A DNA stretch of 64,000 nt. Origin: Prasinococcaceae sp. CCMP 1430. Its lineage: Eukaryota; Prasinodermophyta; Palmophyllophyceae; Prasinococcales; Prasinococcaceae. Positions 1 through 12,271 of the stretch are shown piece after piece. Position 1 is the stretch's first letter; each line of letters starts with the position of its first letter. The stretch is from positions 135,010 to 199,009 of the forward strand of contig RQSC01000518.1 in NCBI GenBank assembly GCA_013416795.1. Direction: 5' to 3'. Position numbers and translations under genes: made by a program. Under the pieces are notes generated by a model that was given only the letters and a program-made list of their open reading frames with translations, had not been told where the DNA came from and did not search any database.

Positions 1-1
1 G

Positions 2-187
2 TGGTACGTCAAGGACGAGAACGTGAAGAAGGTGGAGGAGGAGATGGAGCGCCGCGCGCTGCTGGGCGAGGACGAGGCGGGCAACGTCATGTCGCTCGAC
101 CAGGCGCGCGCGAGCGGCGCCCAGGGAGGGCAGCAGCCGCCCACAGGCGCTGGGCCGCAGGAGCAGCCCTCGGGGCTCATCCTGTGA
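2..187 (+). CDS. 3' end of an unidentified protein-coding gene (partial)
   Basis: Frame 2 is open from the window edge to a TGA at 185-187 and gives the last 61 residues of a protein. The piece starts WYVKDENVKKVEEEMERRAL, continues with a charged helix-like stretch and ends in a Gln/Pro/Gly-rich tail closing in GLIL. I recognise no family from this fragment. The amphipathic acidic/basic segment suggests a soluble C-terminal tail or a short coiled coil. It converges on the Ycf20-like gene, with about 265 bp between the two stop codons. The rest of the gene lies outside the window, so its function cannot be judged. Confidence 0.55.
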   Translation, partial: WYVKDENVKKVEEEMERRALLGEDEAGNVMSLDQARASGAQGGQQPPTGAGPQEQPSGLIL

Positions 188-452
188 GCGGCCCGCGAGC
201 ACGTACCATACCATACCATACGCAGGCGCGCGCGAACGCCGCGCGCGCATGTGCGAACGCGCGCGCCACTGACCGGTGTTGGCGAGGGCGGACGCGCGCG
301 TCCGTGCCCCGCCGCGACAGTGTAAGGGACGCAAGTTCTGTCGGATGCGCCCTGCACGCACGCGTGTGGGACAGAGAGCGCCAGTGCTCGCTACGCGTGT
401 GCGTGAGTGTGCCTAAGGTTTAATAGTTCCTCTTCCCGCGGACGGTCCGCGC

Positions 453-1199
453 CTACGAGCCGAGCTTGAACGCGTCGAGGATGACGCCGTAGACGAAGCC
501 CATTCGGAACCAGTAGAAGAGGTTGGCGAGCGCGCCCTTGTGCCGCAGCGAGTGGTACCAGCGCGAGTGCACCTCGCTTAGCACGAAGGTCATGCCAATG
601 AGGATGAAGTCCTGGCCGCCGTCGACGGCTGCGCGCCGCCGCGCCGAACGCGCGAGCGTCCCGGTGCGGTGCCACGCGGGCGGGCGTATGGAAGGGGCAG
701 CGGAGTGCGTGGGATTGGGGGCGCAATGAGGCAGCTGCGTCAGTCGGGGCGCTCAGAACCAATCCTGCGCACTCCTCCTCTTGACCGACCGGTCAACCCA
801 CCGCGCACGTGCATGTGCACACACGCAGAGAGAGGGGGAGGGGAGGGGGGGGAGGGAAGGAGGGAGGGAGAGAGAGAGAGAGAGAGAGAGAGGTCGTGAT
901 GGGAGGGGACGCGAGCTCGGCACGCACTCGCACTCACCGTTGGCGAGGTTGGCTATGTTTGCAAAGTATGTCGCCGCGGCGAAGGCGGTGATGTTCCAGA
1001 GCATGCGGCGGTATGGCCGCGCGGCGAGGTGGCGCGAGAGACGCGCGAACAGCGTGGTCGCGAGGGCGAACAGCCGCGAGTCCGCCTCTCCCGCAGCCCC
1101 GCCCGCGGTACCTGCGGTAGCGGTCGCGCGCGCCGCGCGACGGCGTGCTGCCGTCGCGCCCGCACGCCGTGCGGCCGCGCGCGCCACCGCGACGGCCAT
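453..1199 (-). CDS. YCF20: Ycf20-like (DUF565) plastid membrane protein
   Basis: Two exons are supported, 938..1199 and 453..628, joined through a GTGAGT donor and a GCGCAG acceptor in phase 1, giving 145 aa. The start ATG at 1199 opens an Ala/Arg-rich stretch of about 45 residues typical of a transit peptide. The mature part has hydrophobic segments around residues 65-85 and 90-105, and it ends VYGVILDAFKLGS. That ending is the hallmark of Ycf20/DUF565 proteins, which are encoded in algal plastids or, as here, in the nucleus. Members have been linked to thermal dissipation of excess light in green algae; that role is family knowledge, not seen here. The 309-bp intron holds a purine-rich (GA)n tract. 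The family call rests mainly on the C-terminal motif and the length. Confidence 0.62.
868..892. repeat. (GA)n microsatellite in the Ycf20-like intron
   Basis: A purine-only stretch of GGGA-like units (about 830-867) runs into roughly 12 GA dinucleotides. It lies wholly inside the intron of the Ycf20-like gene. A similar (GA)n tract sits in the second intron of the small gene at 54619, near 55029-55049. Confidence 0.9.
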
Positions 1200-3771
<2,572 letters not shown>

Positions 3772-3902
3772 GCGCGAGGTCGCCGCGCTTAGGAACTTCG
3801 TAATGCATTGTCGTACGTTAGTACTAGGTATGCAGTGTGCGCGCGCGAGCCTGGCGGCCGAGCCGCGAGCCAGAGAGAACAGCCTTCGCCTGCGCCCCTC
3901 CT

Positions 3903-6275
3903 TCAATTCACGATGCCGAGCTGCTTGACCGTGCCCCCGCGGGAAATGGCAGACACGAGGCGGGCGGCGCTCTGCGGCGCCCACACGTTGTTGTCGGCTA
4001 CGAGCGCGGTCAGCGAGGGCAGCATGCTCACGAGCGCTGACAGGGCACGCGCCCCGCGATCGCCAACATGACATGAGCTGATGCCGAGCGTGGTTAGGGG
4101 CAGATCGAGCGGCGGCCGCTCCAGCAGCAGCGTCTCCTCCTCGGGCGCGGCATCGACGGACTGCCGGCCTTTGGTGCACCCGGGCGCCAGCGCCTCGCAG
4201 AGAAGCTCGCAGCCCTCATTGCCGAGCACGTTCATGCTCACATCGAGGGCGCGCAGGCGCGAGCCCTCGGCCGCCGCGGCTTCGCCCAGCGCCTGCGCGC
4301 CCATCGGTCCCAGGTCGTTGACCGACATATCCAGCGTCTCCAGCGCGAGACCGCGCGTGAAGGGCCTCGCGAGCGCGACCGCCGTCTTGTCCGTGAGCCC
4401 GTTCTCCGCGAGCACCAACGAGCGTAGGGTCGTGTTCGAGCGTAGCGCGTCCACCACAGGATCCACCTGCGAGTCCCCCATCTGCGTGCAGCGCAGGTTG
4501 AGGTGCGTCAGCTCCGCCAGTGGCGGCGGCGCGCCCACGCGTCCCATCTCGGGAAGGAGCAGCCGGCACAATGCTACCGACGCGTGCACCGTGTGCAATC
4601 CCAGCACGTTGCCCGACAGGTCCAGGCTCACGAGTGGCGGACGCTCCGCCTTGTCGATTCCTATGATCCCATCCAGCAGCCTCCCGACGGTCTCTCCCAA
4701 GAGGTGATTGCGTGCCACAGACAGAGCACGCAGGTTGCGCATGTCCGCGCACGCTTCGACCAGTACGGGCACGTGTTCGGGCTTGAGATTGCAGCCACAG
4801 AGATCCAGCACGCGCACGCGCCGCAGCACGCCCGTCTGGAGTGGTGGCGGCGGGGCGCGCGCCGGAGCGCGCGCAGTGGCGGGTGGCAGTCGCGCCAGGC
4901 CCGCCAATTGCACATATTCGCGAGCGGAGGCCTCAGAGGTCTGCACGAGGTCTGTGTGCCGCGCACGACTCTCAGCACGCTGCGCAGCTAACTGCTCGGG
5001 CAATGGCGTCCCCTCCTCTGCGTGACCTTCGCGCGCCACCGCGTCCTGCCGGCCGTCAGTACTTGTGCGGCGCGTGTCTGACGCATCGTTCCCGTCTTCA
5101 AGAAAATCCTGTCTTCCCTCGTCGTTTGCCTCCGTGAGCGGTGGCGGGGCGCTCGCGAGCGGTAGGGCACCGCTGGTGAACACCGACCCACGTCGCAGGG
5201 CGGCATACACCGAGTAGCGTTTGCCGGCGCGCCCACCCGGCGCCCCACCCTTTGCAGAACTGATGCCGTCGTCCAACCCAGTGTTGCCGATGGGGAGGTT
5301 GACGGAAGTGTGGCGCCGTTTGCGCTCGGGTGTGTGCACGGCATAGGTGCCACCCGGCGCACCGTTTGCGCTGCCAGAGAAGCCGGTGGTGTCGGCGTCC
5401 AGCTCAGCACCATCGTGGGAGTTTGTGCCCGTCACAAGCGTGTCACCTTGCGCGGGTGCCTTTGCTGGCGCACGCTCCTCCATCGCACGCCGCGTTTTGC
5501 ACTCCGCGCGCAGTTCCGCTCGATACTCCGTGGCAACTGTCTCCATCACAGAGCGCAGAGACCATTCATTGAGGCGCCTGCGCTCCACTTCAAGGTTGAT
5601 GCGCCTTTGCACGTTCCGCCGAACCAACGGCGTGAGGCGCTCGCGCATGCTGGGCTGCTCGAAGCGCGCGCACAGCGCATCAAGCTCGGCCGCAGCGAGA
5701 GAGTCGAAGTTTTCTCGCATCTCCTCACGCAGGTCGGCCTCGCGGAGCGCTACCCACTCCTCAGCGCGATGCCGCACCTCCTTCGTGAAGGCAAGCTTCT
5801 TTCGTATGACGTCGCTGCAGACTCCGCCCCCTCCACCGCTCGCCCCGCGCTGCAGCCGCCGCTCCACGCGCCGCAGGTCTGCGTGCAGCTGCCTCGCGAG
5901 CTCGTCGGGCTGTGAGCTGCTCTCGGTGTCACCCTTGCTACCGCGCCTCTCGCTGCCATGCGACCCGCGCTCGTGCGCGCGCGTAGCGCTGACAGGTCCG
6001 CTAGTTGCGGCGCCGCTTTTGGATGCCGTGTCCTTGCTCGGCACGAGCCCCGCTATCTCTTCGGGCGTGAGGATGTGGTACAATGAGGCACGCCGCGCCG
6101 AATCAGACGCGCCGCTGCCGCCACCTCCGCCCCTGTCGCCGCCACTGTGTTCGTTGCCCGAGGTCGTTGCGTCGCTCGTCCGTCTGGGCCGTGCACCGGA
6201 GATGGGCTCCGAGACCTCGATCTCCGTTCCACCGGTGAACTGCACGCGCCCGGGCACCCGGGCCACGGCCGCCAT
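3903..6275 (-). CDS. Leucine-rich-repeat protein (RNase-inhibitor type LRRs)
   Basis: A single exon of 790 aa. The first in-frame ATG is at 6275; the frame upstream offers only a GTG. The N-terminal 130 residues are low-complexity and polar. A charged, Glu/Arg-rich segment of about 170 residues follows and may form a coiled coil. After another disordered stretch, roughly the last 300 residues carry consecutive LRRs of the longer ribonuclease-inhibitor/NLRC type, for example LRVLDLCGC-like, LVSLDLSGNVLG, LTHLNLRCTQMGD, LRSLVLAENGLTD, LETLDMSVNDLG and LRALDVSMNVLGNEGCE. No NB-ARC, NACHT, kinase or membrane segment is visible. Such proteins often serve as protein-binding scaffolds (RanGAP-, tropomodulin- or cilia-type LRRs); the partner cannot be inferred. 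It converges on MET17 with 131 bp between stops. Confidence 0.8.
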   Translation of the reverse strand: MAAVARVPGRVQFTGGTEIEVSEPISGARPRRTSDATTSGNEHSGGDRGGGGGSGASDSARRASLYHILTPEEIAGLVPSKDTASKSGAATSGPVSATRAHERGSHGSERRGSKGDTESSSQPDELARQLHADLRRVERRLQRGASGGGGGVCSDVIRKKLAFTKEVRHRAEEWVALREADLREEMRENFDSLAAAELDALCARFEQPSMRERLTPLVRRNVQRRINLEVERRRLNEWSLRSVMETVATEYRAELRAECKTRRAMEERAPAKAPAQGDTLVTGTNSHDGAELDADTTGFSGSANGAPGGTYAVHTPERKRRHTSVNLPIGNTGLDDGISSAKGGAPGGRAGKRYSVYAALRRGSVFTSGALPLASAPPPLTEANDEGRQDFLEDGNDASDTRRTSTDGRQDAVAREGHAEEGTPLPEQLAAQRAESRARHTDLVQTSEASAREYVQLAGLARLPPATARAPARAPPPPLQTGVLRRVRVLDLCGCNLKPEHVPVLVEACADMRNLRALSVARNHLLGETVGRLLDGIIGIDKAERPPLVSLDLSGNVLGLHTVHASVALCRLLLPEMGRVGAPPPLAELTHLNLRCTQMGDSQVDPVVDALRSNTTLRSLVLAENGLTDKTAVALARPFTRGLALETLDMSVNDLGPMGAQALGEAAAAEGSRLRALDVSMNVLGNEGCELLCEALAPGCTKGRQSVDAAPEEETLLLERPPLDLPLTTLGISSCHVGDRGARALSALVSMLPSLTALVADNNVWAPQSAARLVSAISRGGTVKQLGIVN

Positions 6276-6302
6276 GGCGGGCACACGCGCTCGCCCGCGC
6301 AC

Positions 6303-6820
6303 CGTCCGCTCTCACTAGGAGCGGCGGCGCGCTGCGCCGCCTGTCCCTCCCACACACACCACCCAAATGCGGGCGCGGCCCGCCGCGCTCCCGCTACCTC
6401 TCAGGCGTGCGCGCGCGCCGAACGCACGCGCTGTGGCTGGGGCTGGCCCGTCGGTGCAACCAAGCGCGAGGGCCCTTCGCGCACGCCCAACCCGCCCTCC
6501 CTTCATCCCCCCCCCTCCCCCCGTCCGATCCTCGGGGCAGCCCGCAGCCTGAGGCGCCAACCGTAACCGCCCAGCTGCGGCGAAACGGCCGAAACGGCGC
6601 GACTCCTACTCACCGCATCCCGCTGCCCTTTGGTTGGCGGGCTTCTTTTGCCTTTTCCCCTGCTACAAGCGTCGTCAGCACTCGTACGTGTAACTCTTCA
6701 CGATTATTATCAGCGGGGGCGGGGCAGGGCAGGGGCTGGGGGCGGGGCGTGAGAGGACGGCGCAGGTGGTGCAGGAGGGGAGGGGCAGGAGGCGTGTAGT
6801 GCCGTGGGAGATGGCGCTAG
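6303..6820. other. Intergenic region between LRR and arylsulfatase genes, with G4-capable tract
   Basis: No convincing ORF. The notable element is a G-rich stretch at about 6714-6790 on the + strand, with at least six closely spaced runs of three or more G. It could fold as a G-quadruplex. It lies downstream of the arylsulfatase stop and upstream of the LRR gene on the minus strand. Confidence 0.5.
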
Positions 6821-6992
6821 CACTGAAAGCAATCGCAGGTGACGTTGCGCTCGACGAGCATCCGCCTGGTGCGCCTCACGACCTTGACGCCAGCTGTGGC
6901 CCCGGACACTGAAAGCAATCGCAGGTGACGTTGCGCTCGATGAGCACCCGCCTGATGCGCCTTACGACCTTGACGCCAGCTGTGGTACCAGA
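6821..6992. repeat. 86-bp tandem duplication (two copies) at the arylsulfatase 3' end
   Basis: Copy A is 6821-6906 and copy B is 6907-6992. Both start with CACTGAAAGCAATCGCAGG and align without gaps, with only a handful of substitutions. Because 86 is not a multiple of three, the two copies are read in different frames by the arylsulfatase gene. Copy B carries the coding end of the last exon. Copy A would encode nearly the same peptide, ending in its own TAG, but lies out of frame. Confidence 0.95.
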
Positions 6993-8832
6993 CACGTCCT
7001 GCAGGGGCGCGGCGGGTCCAGGCGGCGCGGCGGGTACCGTGGGGGTGAGCTTTCATGCGGGTGGAAGAGCACGCGCGCGTGCGCCCGCCCCGCCCGCGCT
7101 CCTGCTATGCGCGATCGCACACGAGAGCTCGGCGCGCGCGTGGGATCGCGGCCGATCGAGCACGTACCCTTTTCTCGAAAGGATCGGCCTGAAGGTCGAA
7201 AAGCTTGATCGGGTCCTTCATGGATGGCACGTGTTTGCACCTGCTGCCAACCGCCTTCCAGCGCCCCGCGCGCACTGAGTATGAGGTGAGGCGCACGCGT
7301 GGGGGTGCTTCTGCGGCGAGAGGCCCCAGAGCCGCTGGCGCTGCCGGGAATGCCTCCCCTTCCTCGCCCCATACCTGCTCCGTTCCGTCGTCGAACCACT
7401 CGTTGGCCCAAGCATTGGCGCCAGTGAAGTAGAGAAATTCGGCAGAGTCCAAGGGTAGGTCCTGCGCGTCCAACTCGCGCATGGCACGCGCGCGCCCGAC
7501 TACGCCTGCGCCGCCACGCAATTCTCCCTCGACGCCGTCGTCCCCGGGGCCGAGCAGCGTCCGCAGGAATGACCTGCCGTCGACGTCGTCAGGCACCGCG
7601 CTCGATGCGCCCGCTACTTCGGCGAGCGTCGGCAGCACGTCCCAGAACGCCCAGGGCACCCGGCTGACACTGCCCGCGCGCACTTTTCCAGGCCAGCGCA
7701 CCATCGTGGGAGATCGCACGCCGCCCTCGAACATGGACCTTTTGTGGCCCCTGAGGCCACCCGTCGAGTTGAAGAAGCGCACGTCGTGGCCGCCCTCCAA
7801 GTGCGCACCATTGTCCGACGCGAAAAGAACCAGCGTGTCTTTTTCGACGCCTAGCGCCCGCAGCTTCCTTACGAGCGCGCCCACGCATGTGTCCATGTAC
7901 GTGATTGCCGCGGCGTGGTCGCGCTCGACGTCGGGCCACGACGATTCATTGACGTACTGGAGGTCGGTCGGCACAGGTGCGCCTTCCTCGGCGGCATTGT
8001 CGGTCCAGCCCCCAGCATGCGGTACCGTCAACGAGAGGTAAAGAAAGAACGGGCGCTGCTCGGCCGATCCTTCTGCCGCCGGTGCCGCTGCAATGTTGTC
8101 AAGCCACTTAAGTGCCGCGCCAACGAACACGTCCGTGGTGTAGTTGTATCGCTCAGGCGAAGCCATGCATAAATCGCGAGACTTGGCCTTCCAGTTCAGC
8201 GTGAGGTTGCAGCCCCCAAGTGTTTCGCCCGCGTCTATCACCCTCGGGTACATATTATGGCAGTCTAACTGGCTGACCTGGCCGACGAACGCGTCGAAGC
8301 CGCTGGCTGTCGGCGTTGAGAGCGGCGCGGACTTGCCGAAGAGTGCCGTCGCGTAGCCGGCGCCGCTCAGCACCTCGCCTAGCGTGACTGCCTGTCCCGC
8401 TGCGAGGTGCTCGCCGTCATAACCGTAGCGCGCGAAATTGCCGGAGTGGCGCCCCGTCAGGAGCGCAGTGCGCGATGGCCCGCACACTGTGTAGCCTGCG
8501 TATGCGTCGGTGAAGCGCATGCCGCCAGCGGCAAAGTACTCGTCCAGAGACGGCGTCGCGATGCGTCCGTGCGGCGAGTGCGCACCGTATGCCCCCACTT
8601 CGCCGTACCCCAGGTCGTCAGCCATGACCAATACGATATTAGGTCGCGTGGCGAGCGCGCCCACGCCGTGCGCCGTGGCGGGCGCTGCGCGGCACGGCGC
8701 CGCCGGAGCAGCTGCGCAGCAAAAGAGCATCGAAGTCGCCAGCAGCCCGAGCGCCGCGGCCAGCGCTGGCCGCGCGCCGCGGCTGCCCGTGAGCCCCTTT
8801 CCGAGCATGCGCCCCGTCCGGTGCCGGCCCAT
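6876..8832 (-). CDS. Secreted/lysosomal-type arylsulfatase (formylglycine sulfatase)
   Basis: This enzyme hydrolyses sulfate esters. Exon 1 is 7168..8832 and exon 2 is 6876..6998, joined in phase 0 through a GTACGT donor, for 595 aa. A hydrophobic Ala/Leu stretch at residues 21-45 looks like a signal peptide. Metal-binding Asp72/Asp73 lie in VLVMADDLGYG. Cys117 in the signature TVCGPSRTALLTGR is the residue converted to formylglycine in this family. Later segments (FFLYLSLTVPHAGGW, VLFASDNGAHLEGGH, GVRSPTMVRWPG) also match sulfatases. The C-terminus carries a CDCFQC cluster reminiscent of the cysteine-rich end of arylsulfatase A. An 86-bp tandem duplication in the last exon replaces the natural stop after this cluster with nine extra residues (PGPQLASRS). 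The gene diverges from the 1001-aa orphan. Confidence 0.88.
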
Positions 8833-9122
8833 CGCTCGCAAACGCGCCTGTCGGAGCCTAGCTCCGCGGCCCCAACTGGGGCGCGCGCGCCCGTGCCTGT
8901 GGCGCCACACCACCTGCTGTGTGTGTGACAGCTGTGCGTGCCGGCGAGAGGGGCCTCGCTGCAACACATGAAGCTGCACTGCCAATGGATTCCCAATTCG
9001 AATGACAAATGCTGCTGGTTCCATGATGAGCGCTTGGCGCTTGTGCGCTCTCGAGTGCCTCGCGCGCCACACGGCCGACGCTCGCCGCTCGCGCGGCCCA
9101 ACGGCAGAGGGCGATAGCGCCG

Positions 9123-12100
9123 ATGGGCGCGGCAGGCCGTGGAAGGAGCCCGTACCTGCCATCGACAGCAGCCGCGGGCCCGCGCGCGCGCAAGGGCGGC
9201 GACGGCGCTGGCCGCCGCAAGGGCGCTCGCTCCGATGGCAAAGAGCAGCCTCAGCGGCAGCAGGCGCTACAGGGAAGGCGGGAGGAAGGCGGCCACGGCG
9301 AAGGGGTCGACGGCGTGCACCCTGCGACGCAGGTGGTAGGCATGCATGACCCGGGCCCCGTGCTCGGCGCGCTCTTCGCATCGCTCGAGGGTGCGCTGCG
9401 CTCGGGCGTTCGCTGCAACGTCGTGGGGTGCCCTGCAGATGAGTTCGCTTCGGCGGCCGAGCAGCAGCATCGCAGCGAGCGGTCCGGGCGTGCACCTTTG
9501 GCAGCGAGGTCGACGCGCGCGGCTGCAGGCGTGTCACAAAGCGCGCACGGCGCATGTCGCGAGGACGCTCTACTTCTTTCCGCTGGTCACGAGTGGCACG
9601 CGCCGCGCGCACGTGCGGCTGCGGACGCGGCTGCTGCCGCGGGCCGGCGCCGTGCAGCTGCTGCTGAGGCTCGCCGCGCGTCCGCCCTTGAGTGTGCCGC
9701 GGCCGCGCGCCGCCGCGCGGCTGCGTTTTCCTCCAACACCTCTGGTCGCATCGCCGCCCTCGACGCCGAGGAGCGCGCTCTCGCAGGACGACTCGGCGCG
9801 CGCTGCGAGGCTCTCCTTCGTAGGCACGATGGCGCGCTGATGCTGGCCGCTTGCGAGGCGCACAAGGCCCTCGCGCTGCTGGGCGAAGCCGCGAAAGTAG
9901 CCGAGGCGTGTGCTGTGCGTGAACGCTCCGAGGCGCATGTGACCTTCGCGTGGGACAGGTACCTCATGCGACTCGAGGAGGACATGCTCGGGATGGTCTC
10001 TTTCGACCATGAGGTCGCCGGTGCCGATACAGACGGCGACGGTGGCGACGTCGCGGACGCGCTCGCCGCGGCCGCCACTGCGCTCACGAGGCATGCGCTG
10101 GTTGGCGCCGACCACAAAACTGGCGGAGCAGTCACTGCACAAGGTGCCGACGTCTCCCGCGTAGTGCGCGTGGAGTACCGCACGGGCAGTGACAAAGCGG
10201 ATGCACGAGTGAGCGCCAGCGCAGACGACGTCCTCGCGATGGCTGATGCTGGTGCTGCTGTTCTGGAAGGCGCGTGGACCGCGCGGCGCGCCGTCAAGGC
10301 GCTGGGACGCTGGCGTGTGATGGCCCCGCTACAAGCTCCCACTGACCACGATGGGCTTTTGCGTGCACTGCTGACCAACTCGGCGGCGAGTGAGCTCGCA
10401 ACGGAGGGACGCGTTGGAGGGTCTTCGGCGGGTGTCTACGAAACAGCGACGTGCAGACGCCCGGCACTTCTGGGCGCGGGACGTGGTGGCGACCAGCCCG
10501 CGTCAGCTAGCGGCGCGGGGCGGCGAACGGCCAGGGTACGGCGCGCGGCGCTCGCGAGGATGCTGCACGTCGATGACGCGCGCAACCGTGCCTCGCTCGG
10601 CGAGGCTAGTGAAGTCGTCGTGGAGGATGACGACGTGGACCCCTGCTCCGCTCGCCGCTTCTTTCCACGGGGCACGTCGCTCGCACCTATGTTTCCACCA
10701 CGCATGCGTCTCACTTCGAAGCTCCTCGCTTGGCTTCAGTCGCCAGAGGCGCCCCAAGCTGATGCTCGCCTCTTCTTTTGCATCGAGGACTGGCTGCGAA
10801 CGCACGCGCGCGTCGAACACACCGTTCGCGGAGCGCTTGGGGCGCACGGTGCATCATCTGTCGCGTCGGCTGCCGCCGCGCCGGTGGCATACTCAGAGTT
10901 TCAGCCGTACGCCGCGCGCGACGACGTGGCGGAAAGTTTGGCTTCGCTGCCAGCCGCCGTGGCGCTGATGGCATCGCCGCTTGCTTCCACGGATGGCGAT
11001 GCCGCATCCTCCGTCGCAGGCTCATCTGTGGTGACCTGCAGCTCGTTGCGTGACGTCGTTGGCGGCGTTTTGGTCCTCCCGCGGGAGAGCAACGCCGCGG
11101 CCGCGAGTGGGACAACGGGTCCCGCGCTGCCGCCTTTGCACTTCGCGCCGGCATCGCTCCAGCAGCTGGTCGAGGTTGGCGCGGTGATCGATCTGCTCTC
11201 TGAGCACGAGGGCACAGGCGAGGTCCTGGCGGCGTATGGCGTTGAAGGTACCAAGCGACACGGGGGAGGGTTGGCCAACCTGTACATGCTTGAGGCGGCG
11301 CCGGGAGTTTGGGAAGGGAGCGCGGGCACTTCGACCGCCGCCATCACGCAGCACTCGCGCTTGGGCTCGACTTCGGGCTCGCGTGTGAGCACGAGCGTGC
11401 TGCGACCCCTTACGGAAGCCGAGATACGCGAGCTGACGGTTGTGTACCTATTACGCGATGGCGCCATCGCCGAGGATGCCGGCGCGGTGTGGCCTGCCAG
11501 TGACCGCACCGGGGGTGGCGACAGAGATGGAGAGGAAAAGGCAGACGAGACGGGGGGCGTCGGGCGCGAAGAGCTCGGCCTGCTATACAAGGACCCTCCC
11601 ACTGAACGGCTACCGGTTTGGAGGCAGCGCCAGTCCTCGCAGGCTGGCGACGCGCCAGAAGTGCGTCCGCGGTCGGAGCGCCCAGCGATGCTCGCCTTGT
11701 GCCGTGAGCCAACCGCGGAGGAGCGCGAGGTGCTGGCGGGGGCGGGGTCTGCCGTGCGCGCGCCAGCGGGTCACGCGCGCAAGACGGCCGTCTGCGCGGT
11801 CATGTGCAACGCTGCGGGGTGCATCGCGCCATCCGTCGCTGGCGGTGCTTACTGCGAGGCGCACGGCGAGATGGCGGGGTGGCTAGATTCCGACGAGGCA
11901 GACCGCTATGTGCAGCGGCAATTTGAGTCACGCATCCTGCCACACGCCGAGACGCACGAGTGGCCTGACGACGCCGAGCCGCCAGCGTGGTGGGGCAGCT
12001 CGTGGGCGTGCAGCTCTGAGTGGGTGCACCGCTCCAGCGACACGCTCGACGGGCTCGTCCATGGCGAGTTTGCACGAGCGGCCGATGCTGATGCTAGCGC

Positions 12101-12128
12101 TGTGGTGGGGATGGTGGGCGCGATATAA
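9123..12128 (+). CDS. Unidentified 1001-residue protein with C-terminal Cys/His motif
   Basis: A single ATG-initiated exon of 1001 aa, clearly coding by its amino-acid composition outside the N-terminal 80 residues. Residues of about 150-230 form an Ala/Arg-rich, probably helical region, followed by AALDAEERALAGRL and further helix. The middle is Ser/Ala/Gly-rich. Near the C-terminus, C-x3-C-x4-C, then C-x2-H within about 25 residues (CAVMCNAAGC ... YCEAHG) could bind one zinc, and the last 90 residues are Trp-rich (WPDDAEPPAWWGSSW). I recognise no known family and no membrane segment. It converges on the SGNH gene with only 143 bp between stops. Confidence 0.6.
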   Translation: MGAAGRGRSPYLPSTAAAGPRARKGGDGAGRRKGARSDGKEQPQRQQALQGRREEGGHGEGVDGVHPATQVVGMHDPGPVLGALFASLEGALRSGVRCNVVGCPADEFASAAEQQHRSERSGRAPLAARSTRAAAGVSQSAHGACREDALLLSAGHEWHAPRARAAADAAAAAGRRRAAAAEARRASALECAAAARRRAAAFSSNTSGRIAALDAEERALAGRLGARCEALLRRHDGALMLAACEAHKALALLGEAAKVAEACAVRERSEAHVTFAWDRYLMRLEEDMLGMVSFDHEVAGADTDGDGGDVADALAAAATALTRHALVGADHKTGGAVTAQGADVSRVVRVEYRTGSDKADARVSASADDVLAMADAGAAVLEGAWTARRAVKALGRWRVMAPLQAPTDHDGLLRALLTNSAASELATEGRVGGSSAGVYETATCRRPALLGAGRGGDQPASASGAGRRTARVRRAALARMLHVDDARNRASLGEASEVVVEDDDVDPCSARRFFPRGTSLAPMFPPRMRLTSKLLAWLQSPEAPQADARLFFCIEDWLRTHARVEHTVRGALGAHGASSVASAAAAPVAYSEFQPYAARDDVAESLASLPAAVALMASPLASTDGDAASSVAGSSVVTCSSLRDVVGGVLVLPRESNAAAASGTTGPALPPLHFAPASLQQLVEVGAVIDLLSEHEGTGEVLAAYGVEGTKRHGGGLANLYMLEAAPGVWEGSAGTSTAAITQHSRLGSTSGSRVSTSVLRPLTEAEIRELTVVYLLRDGAIAEDAGAVWPASDRTGGGDRDGEEKADETGGVGREELGLLYKDPPTERLPVWRQRQSSQAGDAPEVRPRSERPAMLALCREPTAEEREVLAGAGSAVRAPAGHARKTAVCAVMCNAAGCIAPSVAGGAYCEAHGEMAGWLDSDEADRYVQRQFESRILPHAETHEWPDDAEPPAWWGSSWACSSEWVHRSSDTLDGLVHGEFARAADADASAVVGMVGAI

Positions 12129-12271
12129 TGAACCTAATCTAATGATCGCGGCCGTCTCCAGAACGCGCCCCGTTTATTGTCCGCGCGTGCGCGCGACGTG
12201 CGGAGCGTGCTCGTGCGGCCATGGCGCCGGCCTGGCTCTGGCGTCTGTGCATTCGTGCAGTGCGGGACCGC

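Noticed and set aside
6590-6620. Extra 5' exon for the LRR gene (ATGCG before GTGAGT)
   Set aside because: Splicing to the acceptor near 6312 would put the conserved LRR frame out of phase.
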